Assembly (NCBI GenBank): GCA_945643635.1
Contig: CALZFC010000001.1
Location: forward strand, 3,280,501-3,344,500
Origin: Allodiplogaster sudhausi
Taxonomy: Eukaryota; Nematoda; Chromadorea; Rhabditida; Diplogasteridae
Direction: 5' to 3'
Length of the DNA: 64,000 nt
Shown: positions 23,641-34,374 of the stretch, in pieces
Position numbering within the stretch: the first letter of the stretch is position 1
Layout: every line of letters begins with the position of its first letter
The notes under the pieces: model-generated
Databases searched by the model: none
What the model was told of the DNA's origin: nothing
What the model saw: only the letters and a program-made list of their open reading frames with translations
Position numbers and translations under genes: made by a program

Positions 23641-23948
23641 CCGGGGAGTAAATGTTTGCAGGTTAAGATAAACGACATGTGACATTGGATGACGGAGCCT
23701 CTTGCCCAACTCAGTTCTTCGATGTTGTCAAGACGACAAAGTATACTCAAAAAAGTCTCGAAATCTTTGCTATTGTCTTTTTTTACTGAGTTGGCATACG
23801 TGGCCGTTAAGCTGGTGATGCCACCGATGGATGCTGGATAAACAACGTTTTTCATGGGCTTACCAATCACAGTTTCATTCAAATATCGCGCTTTCAAGTA
23901 CATTATATGTACTTGAAAAAGGAACGTTTTGTGCTCTTTCATATACAT
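23601..23948 (-). CDS. Unrecognised 115-codon ORF ending at a TTAA element end
   Basis: Starts MYMKEHKTFLFQVHIMYLK. The middle (KPMKNVVYPASIGGITSL, DFETFLSILCRLDN) looks protein-like rather than low-complexity. The last codons lie in the TTAA-element terminus at 23587 (AGGAGGACGATCATGGAAA), so the true C-terminus may have been cut off by an insertion, or the ORF may belong to the element. No family recognised. Confidence 0.3.
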   Translation of the reverse strand: MYMKEHKTFLFQVHIMYLKARYLNETVIGKPMKNVVYPASIGGITSLTATYANSVKKDNSKDFETFLSILCRLDNIEELSWARGSVIQCHMSFILTCKHLLPGRTQFELATIIFP

Positions 23949-24099
23949 TTCTTTTTCGGCATGCGCGAATTTAATTGCCTATGATTTTTCATGTATATTT
24001 TACATATGTCTTTCGCCCTCTTTAAAGCTCTTTTTCTTTAATTTGTATCTCACTTATTCTTTACTCTTTCTTATTTGCACTTAGTTACATGTAAAATTA

Positions 24100-24354
24100 G
24101 GTTAACTCAGTATATATTTAAGTTTCTCATAAATAAGAGCTAACATGCTCTTACATACATTCTTGGCATTATCTACATTAATTGTATTATTTCTTAAGAT
24201 CATTGCTTTTAATATTGGGAAGGTGAGAGTTTAGCTTCTTTACAGCGCGTATTGTAAATTTTTAATATGATTTTGGAACATTACACTCTATGATTTTGGA
24301 ACAAAGTTTAGTAATTTAAGCTGCTTCTTCGCTCTCGTAGGCCCGCAACAAGGT
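24100..24354 (+). promoter_or_regulatory. 5' region of family A copy A7
   Basis: AGTTTCTCATAAATAAGA and, further down, TATTATTTCTTAAGA...AATATTGGGAAGGTGAGAG recur upstream of the BET-like fragment at 31820-31920. Other family A copies carry the GAGAGTT...TTGCAGCGCGAATTT part. Conservation across copies suggests a shared promoter or untranslated leader. No transcription start can be fixed. Confidence 0.45.
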
Positions 24355-25380
24355 ATGACGAACATCTTTGGCAAATGTTGTTCGGGAGCGCGAGAGCGTC
24401 GCGATACTTTCCATGAACTGCCCACATCAGCTCCAATATGTTCAATATCTCGATCGCCTACGCCACCCCGTAGCTCCGGAAAAAAGACCAATATCCTTGA
24501 TCGAATTTGGCAGTTCGTTCAGTATATTCTTAATTTCTCATCCTTTTTTTTCTCTTTCAACTCACTTCGACTATACATAATTCCAGCAATAAATCTTTAA
24601 AAAAAAATTAAATTCGCCAGCTCTAGTCGAACTATAGGCACTCGAGTTTGAGGCTCACGGCCCAGAATATACATTACTATGCGACGATCCGAATGCCTTT
24701 CAGTTTTGTTCGGCTTTTTCTATTCTGTTACATTACGGGGACATTTCTGGGCATCTTCGGCTACGATTTCTTCCTCGCTCGATCATGGGTGCCAGTCATA
24801 AAGATTTATGGTACGTTTACTCTTGTCCATATATTTTCAATAACCTGTTTTCTCCTTGCACCACTATATTTTACTATATATATATATATATATATACATA
24901 TGATAGATAGATAGATAAATATGTATATACATACAGATAGCTCTTGTAGATCTCGCTGACTCTCAGTTGGCCGCGAATGCGACCGGAATAGAGCTGCTAC
25001 CAAACGACGAAATTTACCTCGTATTTAGGGTATTTTCATTACTCGTTTCCTTATTCTTATTATTATTATTTTTCTATTTAGACCTCTTCCATTGCAATCA
25101 TCAATCTTAAGGCGCATCCGGGAATAGCGACTAACGAAATGTACTTCGGCTATCCGACAGTGACGGTTGAAGGAAGCTCGCTGACACGCAACGTGTCGCT
25201 CATCTCGCTTGACGGGTCGTGTGCGAATAGTCGCGGCGAGCTGCCGGCACTTCACGGCAAAATCCGTCTCACCGGATTCAAGAAGTAATTCTTCTCCTTT
25301 TCTTGCCTTCTGTTTTACAATTATCTCTCTCTCTCTCTCTCTCTCTCTCGCTCCCTCTATCTTTGTACTATCTCTCTCTC

Positions 25381-25415
<35 letters not shown>

Positions 25416-25595
25416 ACAATCAGGTACCGTCAGTGTCTCTCTCCTCGCACCGATTGCTCTCTCCTGATATCGCTCCACCTCGTCTTCTCTGCCACCTATC
25501 ACCATCCCACCTTCGGCACGAGTCGTCCACTGCGGCTGAATATCAGTCGCGACTACAGAATCGAATACGCAGACGCACTTTTGCCTCGGAATTAA
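24355..25595 (+). pseudogene. Family A copy A7, plus strand, intact C-terminal exons
   Basis: E1 starts at 24355 (MTNIFGKCCSGARERRDTF) and reaches IWQFVQYI near 24531. The stretch to E2 contains a stop (24598) and frame changes around FEAHG (about 24650). E2 ends at 24810 after a membrane segment (FLFCYITGTFLGIFGYDFFL) and PVIKIYG. E3 24941-25029, E4 25112-25284 and E5 25424-25595 have clean GT-AG borders and compatible phases: SQLAANATGIELLPNDEI, GYPTVTVEGSSLTRNVSL, GELPALHGKIRLTGF, then C-x(7)-C and a stop. The E3-E5 part encodes about 145 residues of a predicted extracellular domain. It is the best-preserved C-terminal half in the window. An undetected intron between E1 and E2 could rescue it. 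Function unknown. Confidence 0.65.
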
Positions 25596-25861
25596 TCTCC
25601 ATTCAATGAACATCTTCTTTCTTCCTACTCACCTTAATTTTTCTTTTTTTTTAAATCTATTTTCGTTAAATCATGAAATCATTAAAAAAAATTCGCTCTT
25701 CATCAAATATCTAGAGAAGACGAGGCGCGGAGACATTATAGGAGAAAGGGATCGGTGGAGTGAGAGAGACTGCTAAAAGAAGTGAGAACTAGAGAGTGAG
25801 AAAGAAGAGAATCAGATAGAGAGAGAAAGAGAATCGGAAAGAAAGAGAGAATCAGATAGAA

Positions 25862-25989
25862 AGGCTTCCGGTCAGGGGTCGAATACAAGCAGAGAAAAAG
25901 TAGTATTAATTACTTAGTACTACTTGTGAAAAAATTTCTTTGTACTACTTTGATTTCTCAACTTTGATTCGACCCCGCGCCTGAAGCCA
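25862..25989. repeat. Short hairpin element
   Basis: Ends GGCTTC-GG---GGGGTCGAA in inverted orientation (25863 onward and 25970-25988), with an inner palindromic AGTACTACTT motif. About 127 bp. Probably a tiny MITE. Confidence 0.55.
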
Positions 25990-26500
25990 AATATGAGGTT
26001 CATATTTCCCTCTATTCGGGCGGAAAGGATTCCTTCTGATCCGACTGAATGCATGGGAAACAAGGTGATTTATCTGTTCTGGACTTTTCATACTACAAAT
26101 CTTTATGTTTGTCTATGAATATACATACATACATATGTATATGGCAAACGACGACAACTTCTTAATCATGGAAACCATCCGTAATAGATCAAATTGTCAA
26201 ATTCACATTGTTGTTTAAGAAAAGCGCATTAACTAAAAACAATTGTCCTAAAAAAGGAATTTAAAAAAGTAAGGAAAAACGTGAAAAAAGTTTTCGAGCG
26301 AAATTTATGAGAGGTATGTAGAGATACTCTTTGATAAATTCTCGTTAAAAACTGGAACAGGATTCAAATTGTAGAACTTCGTAAAACCATAAAGTGGAAA
26401 CCTTTGTTTAACGTAGATAAATACATTGTTGGAACGGCAGGAGGAAAGGCGATATTGATTTATCGATGACTAAGTGTAAGAAATAAGTGATTCCGTGAAT
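25990..26500. other. Intergenic between convergent A7 and A5
   Basis: AT-rich, no exon or element ends seen. Confidence 0.4.
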
Positions 26501-26504
26501 TATA

Positions 26505-27782
26505 TTGGGTAGTGGCGGGTGACATTTTGATGCTGTGGACGACTCGTCCCGAAAAAGGGATGGTGAGGTGGAGAGAGATCAGCAGAACGCGACCGGCGGT
26601 AGGAGAGAGATACTGACGGTAGCTGAGAGAGGAAAGGGATTGTAAAAGATATATGGAGAGAGAAGGCTAGAGAGAGAATCAGGGCGAGAAAGAGTAAAAT
26701 ATAATGAAGAAAAGAGGAGTGATCGAGAAGCCCACTTACGTCTGGAATCCTGAAAGATGGATTTTGCAATGAAGTCACGCGACGCGTCAAGCGAGATGAG
26801 CGACGCGTTGCATGTCAGCGAGCGTCCCTCAGCCGTTGCTGTCGGGTAGCCGAGTATCATTTCTTGGGTGTTATTTATTCCTGGATACGCCTACAAGTAA
26901 ATGATAGATAGAAGAGGTGAAAGTGAGCAATTTATTGTAATGGAGTTACCCAAAATGAGGAGCAAGAAAAATAATAAGGAAACAGTAATGAAAATACCGT
27001 GAATATGAGATTAATTTCGTCGTTTGGCAGCAGCTCAATTTTGGTTGCATTCGCGAAGAACTGATAGCCGGTGAGATCTTCAAAAACTCAGAAGAAGAAT
27101 TGAGAGCGAGTGAGAGAGAGACAGAAAGAAAAAGATAATAGTTGAAAGAAAGAAAGGTGAGAGTGTGCATTTTTTTGAGATGGGGTGATGCAGACAGGAA
27201 GTACGAGAGAGTGTATAAAGAATCAGGGAGAGAGAGAGATATGTATAAGAGTAGACGTACCGTATGTCTTGATGACTGGATGGACGGTAGGAGAAAAGTG
27301 GGAGTAAATCCAGGCAGAATATCACAACCACTGTCCAAATCACACAGAATAGAACGCCAGGACAACTGAAATACAGAACGATCACAAACTAGAGAACCTA
27401 AATTATGACGAGAGCTGGTGATTCTTATTTTCCTTTTATATCAGAAAACTTTCTTGTGTCACAAATTTGACCTATTGTTTGCCACAATTTTTTTTGGTTT
27501 CTGCAGCCATAGTTAAGTGTTGCTTTTTGACCTCATGGTTAATCGTAACATAAAGATAGACGAGCTTTACATGTACTGAACAAACCTGCTACCCTCACGA
27601 GGATCTTTTTCGTCGGAGTGAAGAGTTCGCGAGGGCGCCCGAGCTCTTCTTGGCATTATTAGCGGAGCCGTAGTCGGAGCATCGCGAACGAAAACATCAC
27701 AATCTATTGCATCGTCGTTATCGAAAGGATCGTTGTGCTTTGCCGCTCCCAAAGAGCACTTCTTGCCAAAGTTCCAGAGCAT
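26505..27782 (-). pseudogene. Family A copy A5
   Basis: E1 from ATG 27782 (MLWNFGKKCSLGAAKHND) is open to SRFVQYM near 27580, and here a good donor ACAT/GTAAAG follows. E2 about 27385-27261 keeps its membrane segment, but the P-V-I-K motif is out of frame. E3 27086-26998 is intact (LTGYQFFANATKIELLPND). E4 26890-26740 has lost about 22 nt covering GELPALHG. E5 26622-26505 has lost about 20 nt (VFSATY) and has Tyr in place of the first conserved Cys. Clearly a pseudogene at the 3' end. Confidence 0.7.
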
Positions 27783-27930
27783 GCCTCGTTGACGTTCTTG
27801 CCAAGAAGCTGCAAAAATGGTTAAATTTTGTGTCGCAATAAAAGAAAAGTGAAAATTCGCGCTGCAAACGAAACGAACTCTCACCACCCCTTCCAACAAT
27901 ATCCAGTGCCATGTTTTTTTTGCTATTGAA
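27783..27930 (-). promoter_or_regulatory. Conserved 5' leader of family A copy A5
   Basis: The minus strand has GGATATTG-GGGGTGAGAGTT-like sequence, TTTGCAGCGCGAATTTTCAC and then TTTTTGCAGCTTCTTGGCAA before the ATG. Equivalent blocks precede A2, A4 and the BET-like fragment. The two (T)TTGCAG sites are good candidates for splice (or trans-splice) acceptors. Confidence 0.5.
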
Positions 27931-27989
27931 AGCATAAGACATCAAAAACTTTATTCAAAAAACAATACGGAGAGGTAAAACTGAAATCA

Positions 27990-28400
27990 ATGAAACACAA
28001 ACTGCAAACTTGCATTTTTTTCCCCATAAACTCGCCTTTTCCCGCTCTACGTTCTCTTCTCTATTTCTCTCATTCCTTCTTCTCCTCTACCTCTCATTCT
28101 CTCCTTCTTTCCTTTGCCGCTCACTCTCTTCATCCATCTCTACATTCCTCGCACATGTCATGTGCATTGCGTATTGGTCCGGTTCTCGTGCTTTCGCTTC
28201 TGCGCACCCTCTGCAGCTGTCATCGGAACTCCAAGCGATGAGAGCGAGAGGAAACAACAACATTTTCATAGGAAAGAGGCTCATTTGAGTACAAGAATTC
28301 AAGCTTCCATGCATCTTGCACAATAAAATCATGCACTGTCTCTTCATGTTCTCTCTCTTTATCTCTACTCAGTCTCACTCAGTCTCCCCCCCCCTTTCCG
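27990..28400. repeat. Pyrimidine-rich block, copy of 16380-16920
   Basis: Same core (CTCTGCAGCTGTCATCGGAA, GAGGCTCATTTGAGTACAAG, CATCTTGCACAATAAAATCA). ORFs in it are low-complexity. Confidence 0.5.
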
Positions 28401-29075
28401 TCTCAATATCATCTTACAATTAGTTCCTTCATCTTGAGTAACACGTTCCTTTATTTTTTCTGTTGTGTTCAAATCGTGCACACATATGCATGTAGTTAGT
28501 ATATAAGTTCCACAGCTCGAGTAACCATCAGGATTAGCTCAATGATTACGAATTTGGAGTTAATGAGTGATTTTATCCCCTAAAACCTTCAGGGTCTCAG
28601 GCCGAGTGCATAAATCGCGCACTGGAGGCAGGCAGGATGTAAAAGCATATGGTTAAATCGTATTTAGACTACAAAGTCATTGTTGTGACGTTCTACAATG
28701 TAAATAAAATAAAATAAAATAACAATGAAATCTACGAATAAATTATTCTATTCAGCACGAATAAATGCGCAACCCGGATGAATTGAGTTATGGATTTTTT
28801 CAATAGTGGATGAATGAAATCAACAATTTGCTGTTGGAAGTGAGGAAGTATAAAGAAGCATACCTGAATTTTTTTAATAAAATTTCACTTTGAATAATAA
28901 AAACGAAAAAGTGACCTTTTGGCTACATTAAATTGTCAAATTCTCATTGGCGCATTTCAGGCTCGTTCTTTTCCAAAAAAGATGAGGTAGAGATAAGTTT
29001 GATACATTTTCGTTAAAAAATAATAACAGTATTCAAATCGTTGAACTACGTAATAGTATAAAATCCAAACGTTTG
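28401..29075. other. Intergenic, no gene seen
   Basis: AT-rich, a short AAAAT repeat at 28705-28722, no exon-like ORF. Confidence 0.4.
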
Positions 29076-29080
29076 CTTAA

Positions 29081-29232
29081 AGGTCCGCTCCCGCGAACGT
29101 GTATATCAGAAGAAATTTGCAGCAATCTTTTTTCTCTTCCCTCCATTATCTCTCGACTTTCTTTTGGTTCTAATTGTAAGAAAGTTCTGTATGAAGAGCG
29201 AGCACGCGACAGCGCATGGAAAAAGAGTGTGT

Positions 29233-29274
<42 letters not shown>

Positions 29275-29347
29275 AAGAGACAGAAAAAAGAAAAGGGACA
29301 GCGGAATCTTCCGTTTGATATGCACGCTCATTCGCTGGAGCGGTCCT
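29081..29347. mobile_element. TTAA-flanked MITE, family T2
   Basis: 267 bp. TTAA at 29077-29080 and 29348-29351. Ends AGGTCCGCTCCCGCGAACGT and AGGACCGCTCCAGCGAATGA (complement). A GAGA tract at 29238-29280 lies inside. Confidence 0.85.
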
Positions 29348-29394
29348 TTAAGACAGGTGACTAATGGTCAGGAATGAGTGCGTCGGTGAAATCG

Positions 29395-30085
29395 ATTGGG
29401 TAGTGGCGGGTGACTTTTAGGTCTCCGGCAGGTCTCCGCGAATAGGCGCACGCGAAGCTTCGAGCAACATTAGCGACGCGTTGCGTGTCTGCGAGTGTCC
29501 CTCAACCGTCGCGGTCGGATAGCCCAGATACATTATGCCAGTATTCTTTATTCCTGGATACGCCTGCAAATGGATTCTAGAGATATGTACATAGAAGAGA
29601 GTAAATTAGCAATTTATTTTAACGAATCTTAACTAAAATATGGAGCAAGAAAAAAATTCAGGGTAAAAGTGATACCGAAAATATGAGGAAAATTTCGTCG
29701 TTTGGCATCAGCTCAATTCCGGTCGCTTTCGCGACCATCTGAGGACCAGCGAGACCTTCAAGAGATCATTGACCGCCGAATAATTGACAGATAGAGAAAG
29801 AGAGGGAGAAAGATATTAACTGAAAGAAAGAAATAGTGAGAGCGTGCCTTCTTCCTAAGCAAAACTATGCAGGCGGAAAGAGAATCTGACAGAGGGAGAG
29901 AGAGAGAGATTTTGTAAAATATAGATATGTAAAAGAGTTGACGTACCGTATGCCTTGATGACTGGAGCGCTGGAGAAAAGCGTGAATAAATCCACGCAGC
30001 ATAGAAGAAACACCGCCCAAATCAAAAATCTAGAACGCAAGTACAACTGAAATGCATAATGTTCGCAATCTAGAGAACCTACATA
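29395..30085 (-). pseudogene. Family A copy A6, truncated at both ends
   Basis: E2 30085-29947 keeps a membrane segment (WAVFLLCCVDLFTLF) and APVIKAYG at the donor. E3 about 29765-29676 is open (PQMVAKATGIELMPNDEI). E4 from 29563 reads GYPTATVEGHSQTRNASL, but a deletion at about 29425 joins its GDLP end directly to the last part of E5 (VTRHY-like), with a stop at the junction. E1 is absent. At 30083 the sequence changes to the end of the palindromic element also seen at 48608-49170. Non-functional. Confidence 0.7.
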
Positions 30086-30360
30086 TGACGCGATTTGCGA
30101 GAGAATCGTAAGGAAGCCAAAGAGCCGGGGACCCGGCAAAATTAGATTTCTCTCAAAAGCTCTTTATAGGTACTTTACTTTTTAACACGGAGAAACGATT
30201 GGAATGGGTCCGGGAGTCTGAAATCGCCATTTTGGCGAGCTGTGCGAGGTTTAAAATTCGAGAGCCCGATGAAACTTGCAGAGAAGGTCGCACATTCGCG
30301 TTTGCTGTGTCGCACCCAATAAAGCAATATTCGTGAAAATTTTGTCATAAATAGACAAGA
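30083..30360. mobile_element. Half copy of the 48.6 kb palindromic element
   Basis: Begins ATATGACGCGATTTGCGAGA like both ends of 48608-49170 and follows its arm with divergence (CGATTGGAATGGGTC, AGTCTGAAA), up to the AAAGCAATATTCGTGAAAAT part. Only one arm is present. Confidence 0.65.
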
Positions 30361-30613
30361 TATTGCTTTACAAAGCTACTAAAGAAGAATTTGAAAATAT
30401 TTACTTTTATGGTCTTAGCGGCCTCTAGACTTTGGAGAGGCGTTCTTTTTTCTTCTTTTTCACCGTTAATGATATAACTTCGAATAATCCTTACTTTAAT
30501 ATATTTATATATTTTAGTCTTCTCTCTCTCTCTTTCCTTCGCTCTCTCTCTCTCTCTCTTTCTCTGTCTTTCTATCTTTCTATCTTTTACATTATTCACT
30601 CATTCCCTATCAG

Positions 30614-30782
30614 GTACCTTCAGTGCCTCTCTCCTCCAACCGATTGCTCTCTCATTCTATCTCTCCGCCTCGCCTTCTCTGCCACCTATCGCCATCCGCT
30701 CTTCGCAAGTCGTCCAAAGCAGTTGGATGTCACCCGCGACTACAGAATCGAATGCTCGGACGCGCTTTTGCCTCAAAATTAA
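30614..30782 (+). pseudogene. Family A copy A8, last exon only
   Basis: Good acceptor ATCAG/G, then an open E5: YLQCLSPPTDCSL with both Cys, FSATY-HP, VTRDYRIECSDALLPQN and a TAA stop. E1-E4 are not found upstream. The sequence before it (30400-30520) instead resembles the intron at 32090-32160. An isolated exon left by rearrangement. Confidence 0.65.
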
Positions 30783-31739
30783 TCACCAACCATTCCTTTT
30801 TTCAACCATTACTTACATACTTCTACAATTCGAATCCTTGCGTTTAATTTAACGATAATTTCTCAAACGAATCTCACCCTGACATAAATTCTTCTTTGAT
30901 ATTCTTTTTTTAGCTTTGTTTTTTTGTTATTCCTTCTCATTGTCAGAAGAATTTGAACTTTCGAAAAAAATGCAATTCTCGAATAAATCAAGTTTATAAC
31001 ATGATTTAGAAATCATTCACCTTTTTCTTTAACAAGGCCTATACTTATTCGTCGTATTCTCGTCTATTTCACATAAACTAACCATATTTGACCGAGAATA
31101 TGACATTTTTATTTATTTTTATTTTTATTAGCTTAATCAGAAAAAAATAATTAATTGTTTAATTAATCAAAAGTCCTTTGCTCAATTAGCATTCGCTCTG
31201 CGAAGTAGCTTAACGTGTTGTTGTTACTTGGCAAGCTCACTCAGTCGCTCGCTCTCCCACGTCTTGGCATTGACGGCGAATATAACCGGGCCAGCCCAAC
31301 TTTTTTTTTTGGCTAAAAGATATGGAACGAAAATTCTCGGTAAGCATCATCTTCATTTTGCTCTCCAACCCTATCTCTCTCCTTCTGGTGCTCACGTTCT
31401 CTTTCTTCTCTTTTTCTCTTTCTTTCTACCTTACTACGTTCTCTCTCTCTCTCTCTCCCTCTCTTTCTCTTTCTGGTTCACTAACCTTTCTTGCTTCCCC
31501 CAACTTTAGAGTTCACACTAATGGTAAGATTATGCATACCTGCGAATTCCTATTGAAGCTGCGCCGATTCTCGTGAAGGTGTTGAGTGCTAATTGTTATG
31601 AGCATTGCCCGTAACCACCTCATCACTTCATTAGCCGAGAGTAGAGGCGGTTTAGGATGAATCATCCATCTCTTGTACAAAATGCACATTGATTTTGCCT
31701 TTGCCAGTCAGCTGCATATTAACTTCTAGTCGCGTTGCT
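30783..31739. other. Intergenic with weak exon-like pieces
   Basis: 31228-31345 gives an open frame ending at a donor-like CTCG/GTAAGC, and a CT-rich stretch follows. 31575-31725 (plus orientation) matches the E0-type conserved block (CATCACTTCATTAGCC). No product can be assigned. Confidence 0.35.
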
Positions 31740-32008
31740 CACTTATTGCTTCTAATGATTTGACTCGCAATCAGCGACTCTGACCTTGCAGGATATAATA
31801 TGTATGTACACCAGTTTCTCATAAATAAGACCAAATAGCCCACTCTTCCTTTCTCGGTATGATAAATGTTTACTGTATTATTTCTGAAGAGAATTCCTCT
31901 GGATATTGGGGGCGAGAGTTCGCTTCGCTTGCAACGCAAATTTTCACTATTGTGGAGCAAAGTTGTTCCATCTGAGAAGTTTCTTGCTACTCGAGCAACT
32001 ACGAGGCA
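31740..32008 (+). promoter_or_regulatory. Family A-type 5' region in front of the BET-like gene
   Basis: Has TTTCTCATAAATAAGA, CTCGGTATGATAAATGTTTA, GGATATTGGGGGCGAGAGTT and TTGCAACGCAAATTTTCACT, then CGAGCAACTACGAGGC/ATG. These elements and their order match the regions upstream of family A copies A2, A5 and A7, so the BET-like coding exons stand behind a family A promoter or leader. Confidence 0.55.
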
Positions 32009-34070
32009 TGGCCGCTGCACGCGCACACAACGCGCAGCTCCGAGAGCCAGTCGATGTAATTGAAGCTCTCGCTAAGGTTGGAGTTAACTTTTCCTCCTTT
32101 TTCACCGTTAATTATATAAATTCGAATCCTTACTTTAATATATATATATTTATATAAGATATAGTTTTCTAGTACTTAAAGGTAATGCAGTTATCATAAA
32201 AGTCGACATATGTATCAACACCAAGAGTAAAAATCTCTCTTTCTTTGTTCCCTCTCCTTCTTCTTCGCATTTCCTCTCTCTCTTTCCCTCCCACTCTACC
32301 TCTTTCTCCCTCTCTCTCTATCCCATCTTCACTTTCGCCACATTCTCCATGTTCAGCAGCTGATCATTATCTACAAGATGCCATGTGGCCCAGCGCAGCA
32401 GATGGAGCTGCAGAAACTTCAACGACAGGTTCGCTTCTACTTTCTACTTTATCTTAATCGGCATTTTCATATTCCATTTGAAAATATTTATTTAATTACA
32501 TGTAATGATAATGAAGAAGCCTCTTTCTCTTCAGATTAGCACTATTCCGGGAGGCCTTGAGATCTTCAACGTCGCGAAGAACCAAGCGACTCAAGTAATT
32601 CACGAAGAGCAACAACAGCAGCGGAATCAGGCTCTTCTGGTTAGAATGTGGAAAATGAATGCTACTGTCGATGAATGTAAAGCAGAGGAGGGCAGGGGGT
32701 TGAGGACCGGAAAAAATGTGGGGACAGTAAGAAGAAAAACGTGCACGCCAGATTCTGGCTGTAGTATGACGCCGGGAAGGCACAAAATGAATCACGAAGG
32801 GTCCCTAAAATAGAAAAATACTTTTTAGCTCCGGTTAGAAAGAAGATGGAAAGGTTTTGATACAGAATTATATGGAATAACAATAAGCTGAATTGCATGT
32901 TTTTTTGCGTTATTAACGTGAGAGAGAGACATGATAGTGGAAAGGTGAATTCAAGAAATTAAAAACTCAATTTATATAGGTACGTTGGAAGCCAATCAAT
33001 CCATTTAGCAGCAGCAACAACAAAAAAAACAACAACAAAAAGTCCACACGCTGCTCTTCGCATCTTCTGCTGTCAACACTTTCACTACCACTCCTCAGCC
33101 TGTGAGAGCGAGCGCTTCGGTGAGGAAGTCCTGCGATTACTCAACATACAATTACGGAGGATAAATTATTAATGAGGAACGAGTTCTGGGAAGGCATTTG
33201 CTGAAGTGAAACTCTGCTATGGACAAATTGTTCTTCATATTTCCCCATGTAGAGACACTTGTTATTAATCTTTTTTCTGCCAAAGTAATGAAAAAAACTG
33301 AAAGGTTAAAATAATTGCAGGTGTGCTCAACGGAGCAGCAGGACATGGCTCCTATTGCACTAACCACCGCCGCGCCCGCGCCCCCTCCGTCGACCGTTCG
33401 CGAAGCTTGGCGTGACGAGTACCACTTCGACTCTGAGGATGACTCATCTTCTGCACCGATGTCATACGACGAGAAGAGGCAGCTCGCGCTCAACATCGAC
33501 CGACTACCCGAAACTCAGCCGGCTGATGCAGATCATCGAGGTCAGAGTGGGGTCGTCGTAATTCTGAGGCCTTAATAGAATAGTGTGATGAGGGATGCAT
33601 ACACGGATCATCACTGGGAACGTGCTCTGAAAAATATTAGAGTCAAATGGAGTAGAGAGAATTTGAGCCACAATGAGACCTGGTGGATGGATTTTCACTT
33701 CGACATGTCTCTAGAACGGCAACATTCTATTACTCATACACTGTCTTTCAAAATTTTTTTTAAATGTGACTTTGATAGGCGGATGCTATTTATGGAACTT
33801 TGACGTTGAATTTGACGCCTTGTTGATCAACTCCCGTTTCAGGCTCGCGAACCGTTAATGTACGACTTTAATCCAGATGAGATCGAGATTGACTTTGAAA
33901 TGCTCAAGCCGACAACGCTCAGGGAGATGGAGGCATTTGTCGAGGCCAATCTCCGGAAACGACCACTCAAGTCGAACAGTCAGTGGAGGGATGGAGAGCA
34001 GGGGGGGGCAAAAAAATCTGGGTGGAAGTTATCGATCAAGAATGATAGGAATGAAGGAATGTGTTACTAA
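32009..34070 (+). pseudogene. BET-family extraterminal (ET/NET) domain gene, no bromodomains, frame-shifted
   Basis: Exons with consistent phase 0: 32009-32077 (MAAARAHNAQLREPVDVIEA), 32357-32428 (QQMELQKLQRQ), 32535-32639 (ISTIPGGLEIFNV, Gln-rich end), 33321-33540, and 33843 to a donor-like site at 33978 or a stop at 34070. Exon 4 has a Pro/Ala stretch, an acidic SEDDSSS run and the ET-domain start MSYDEKRQLALNIDRLP. Exon 5 has [20 protein letters not shown] and a basic end (LRKRPLK). These are the two hallmark halves of the BET ET domain, which binds chromatin partners. The 220-nt exon 4 breaks the frame between IDRLP and KLSRLMQIIE: about 5 nt are missing where relatives have two more residues. 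No bromodomain is seen upstream. Either a pseudogene fragment, or a sequence error in a short ET-only protein. Confidence 0.75.
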
Positions 34071-34374
34071 AGACTGGAGCAATGATAATGCCTGATTTGG
34101 CCAAATTGTAAGACGATGATTAAACGGAAAAGGGGTGAAGAGAAGAGAAGTGATAAATGGAGAGAAAGTGAATATAGAGTGCATTTTTTTGTTGTACAAG
34201 ATGCATACATCTGGTACGTCTACTCTTGTACCTATATTTTCTAAAACGTTTCTTTCCTCTCTGAATCACTCCATCGTACAGGCACACTCTCACCTTTACT
34301 TTCTTTCTCCTAACATCTTTATCGGTCTTTCTTTCTCTATCTCTCTCTCTCTCTCTGTCAATTATTCACCTGAG

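Noticed and set aside
25025..25417. 130-codon minus-strand ORF rich in Arg/Glu
   Set aside because: Translation of a GAGA repeat on the strand opposite family A copy A7; shadow of low-complexity DNA.
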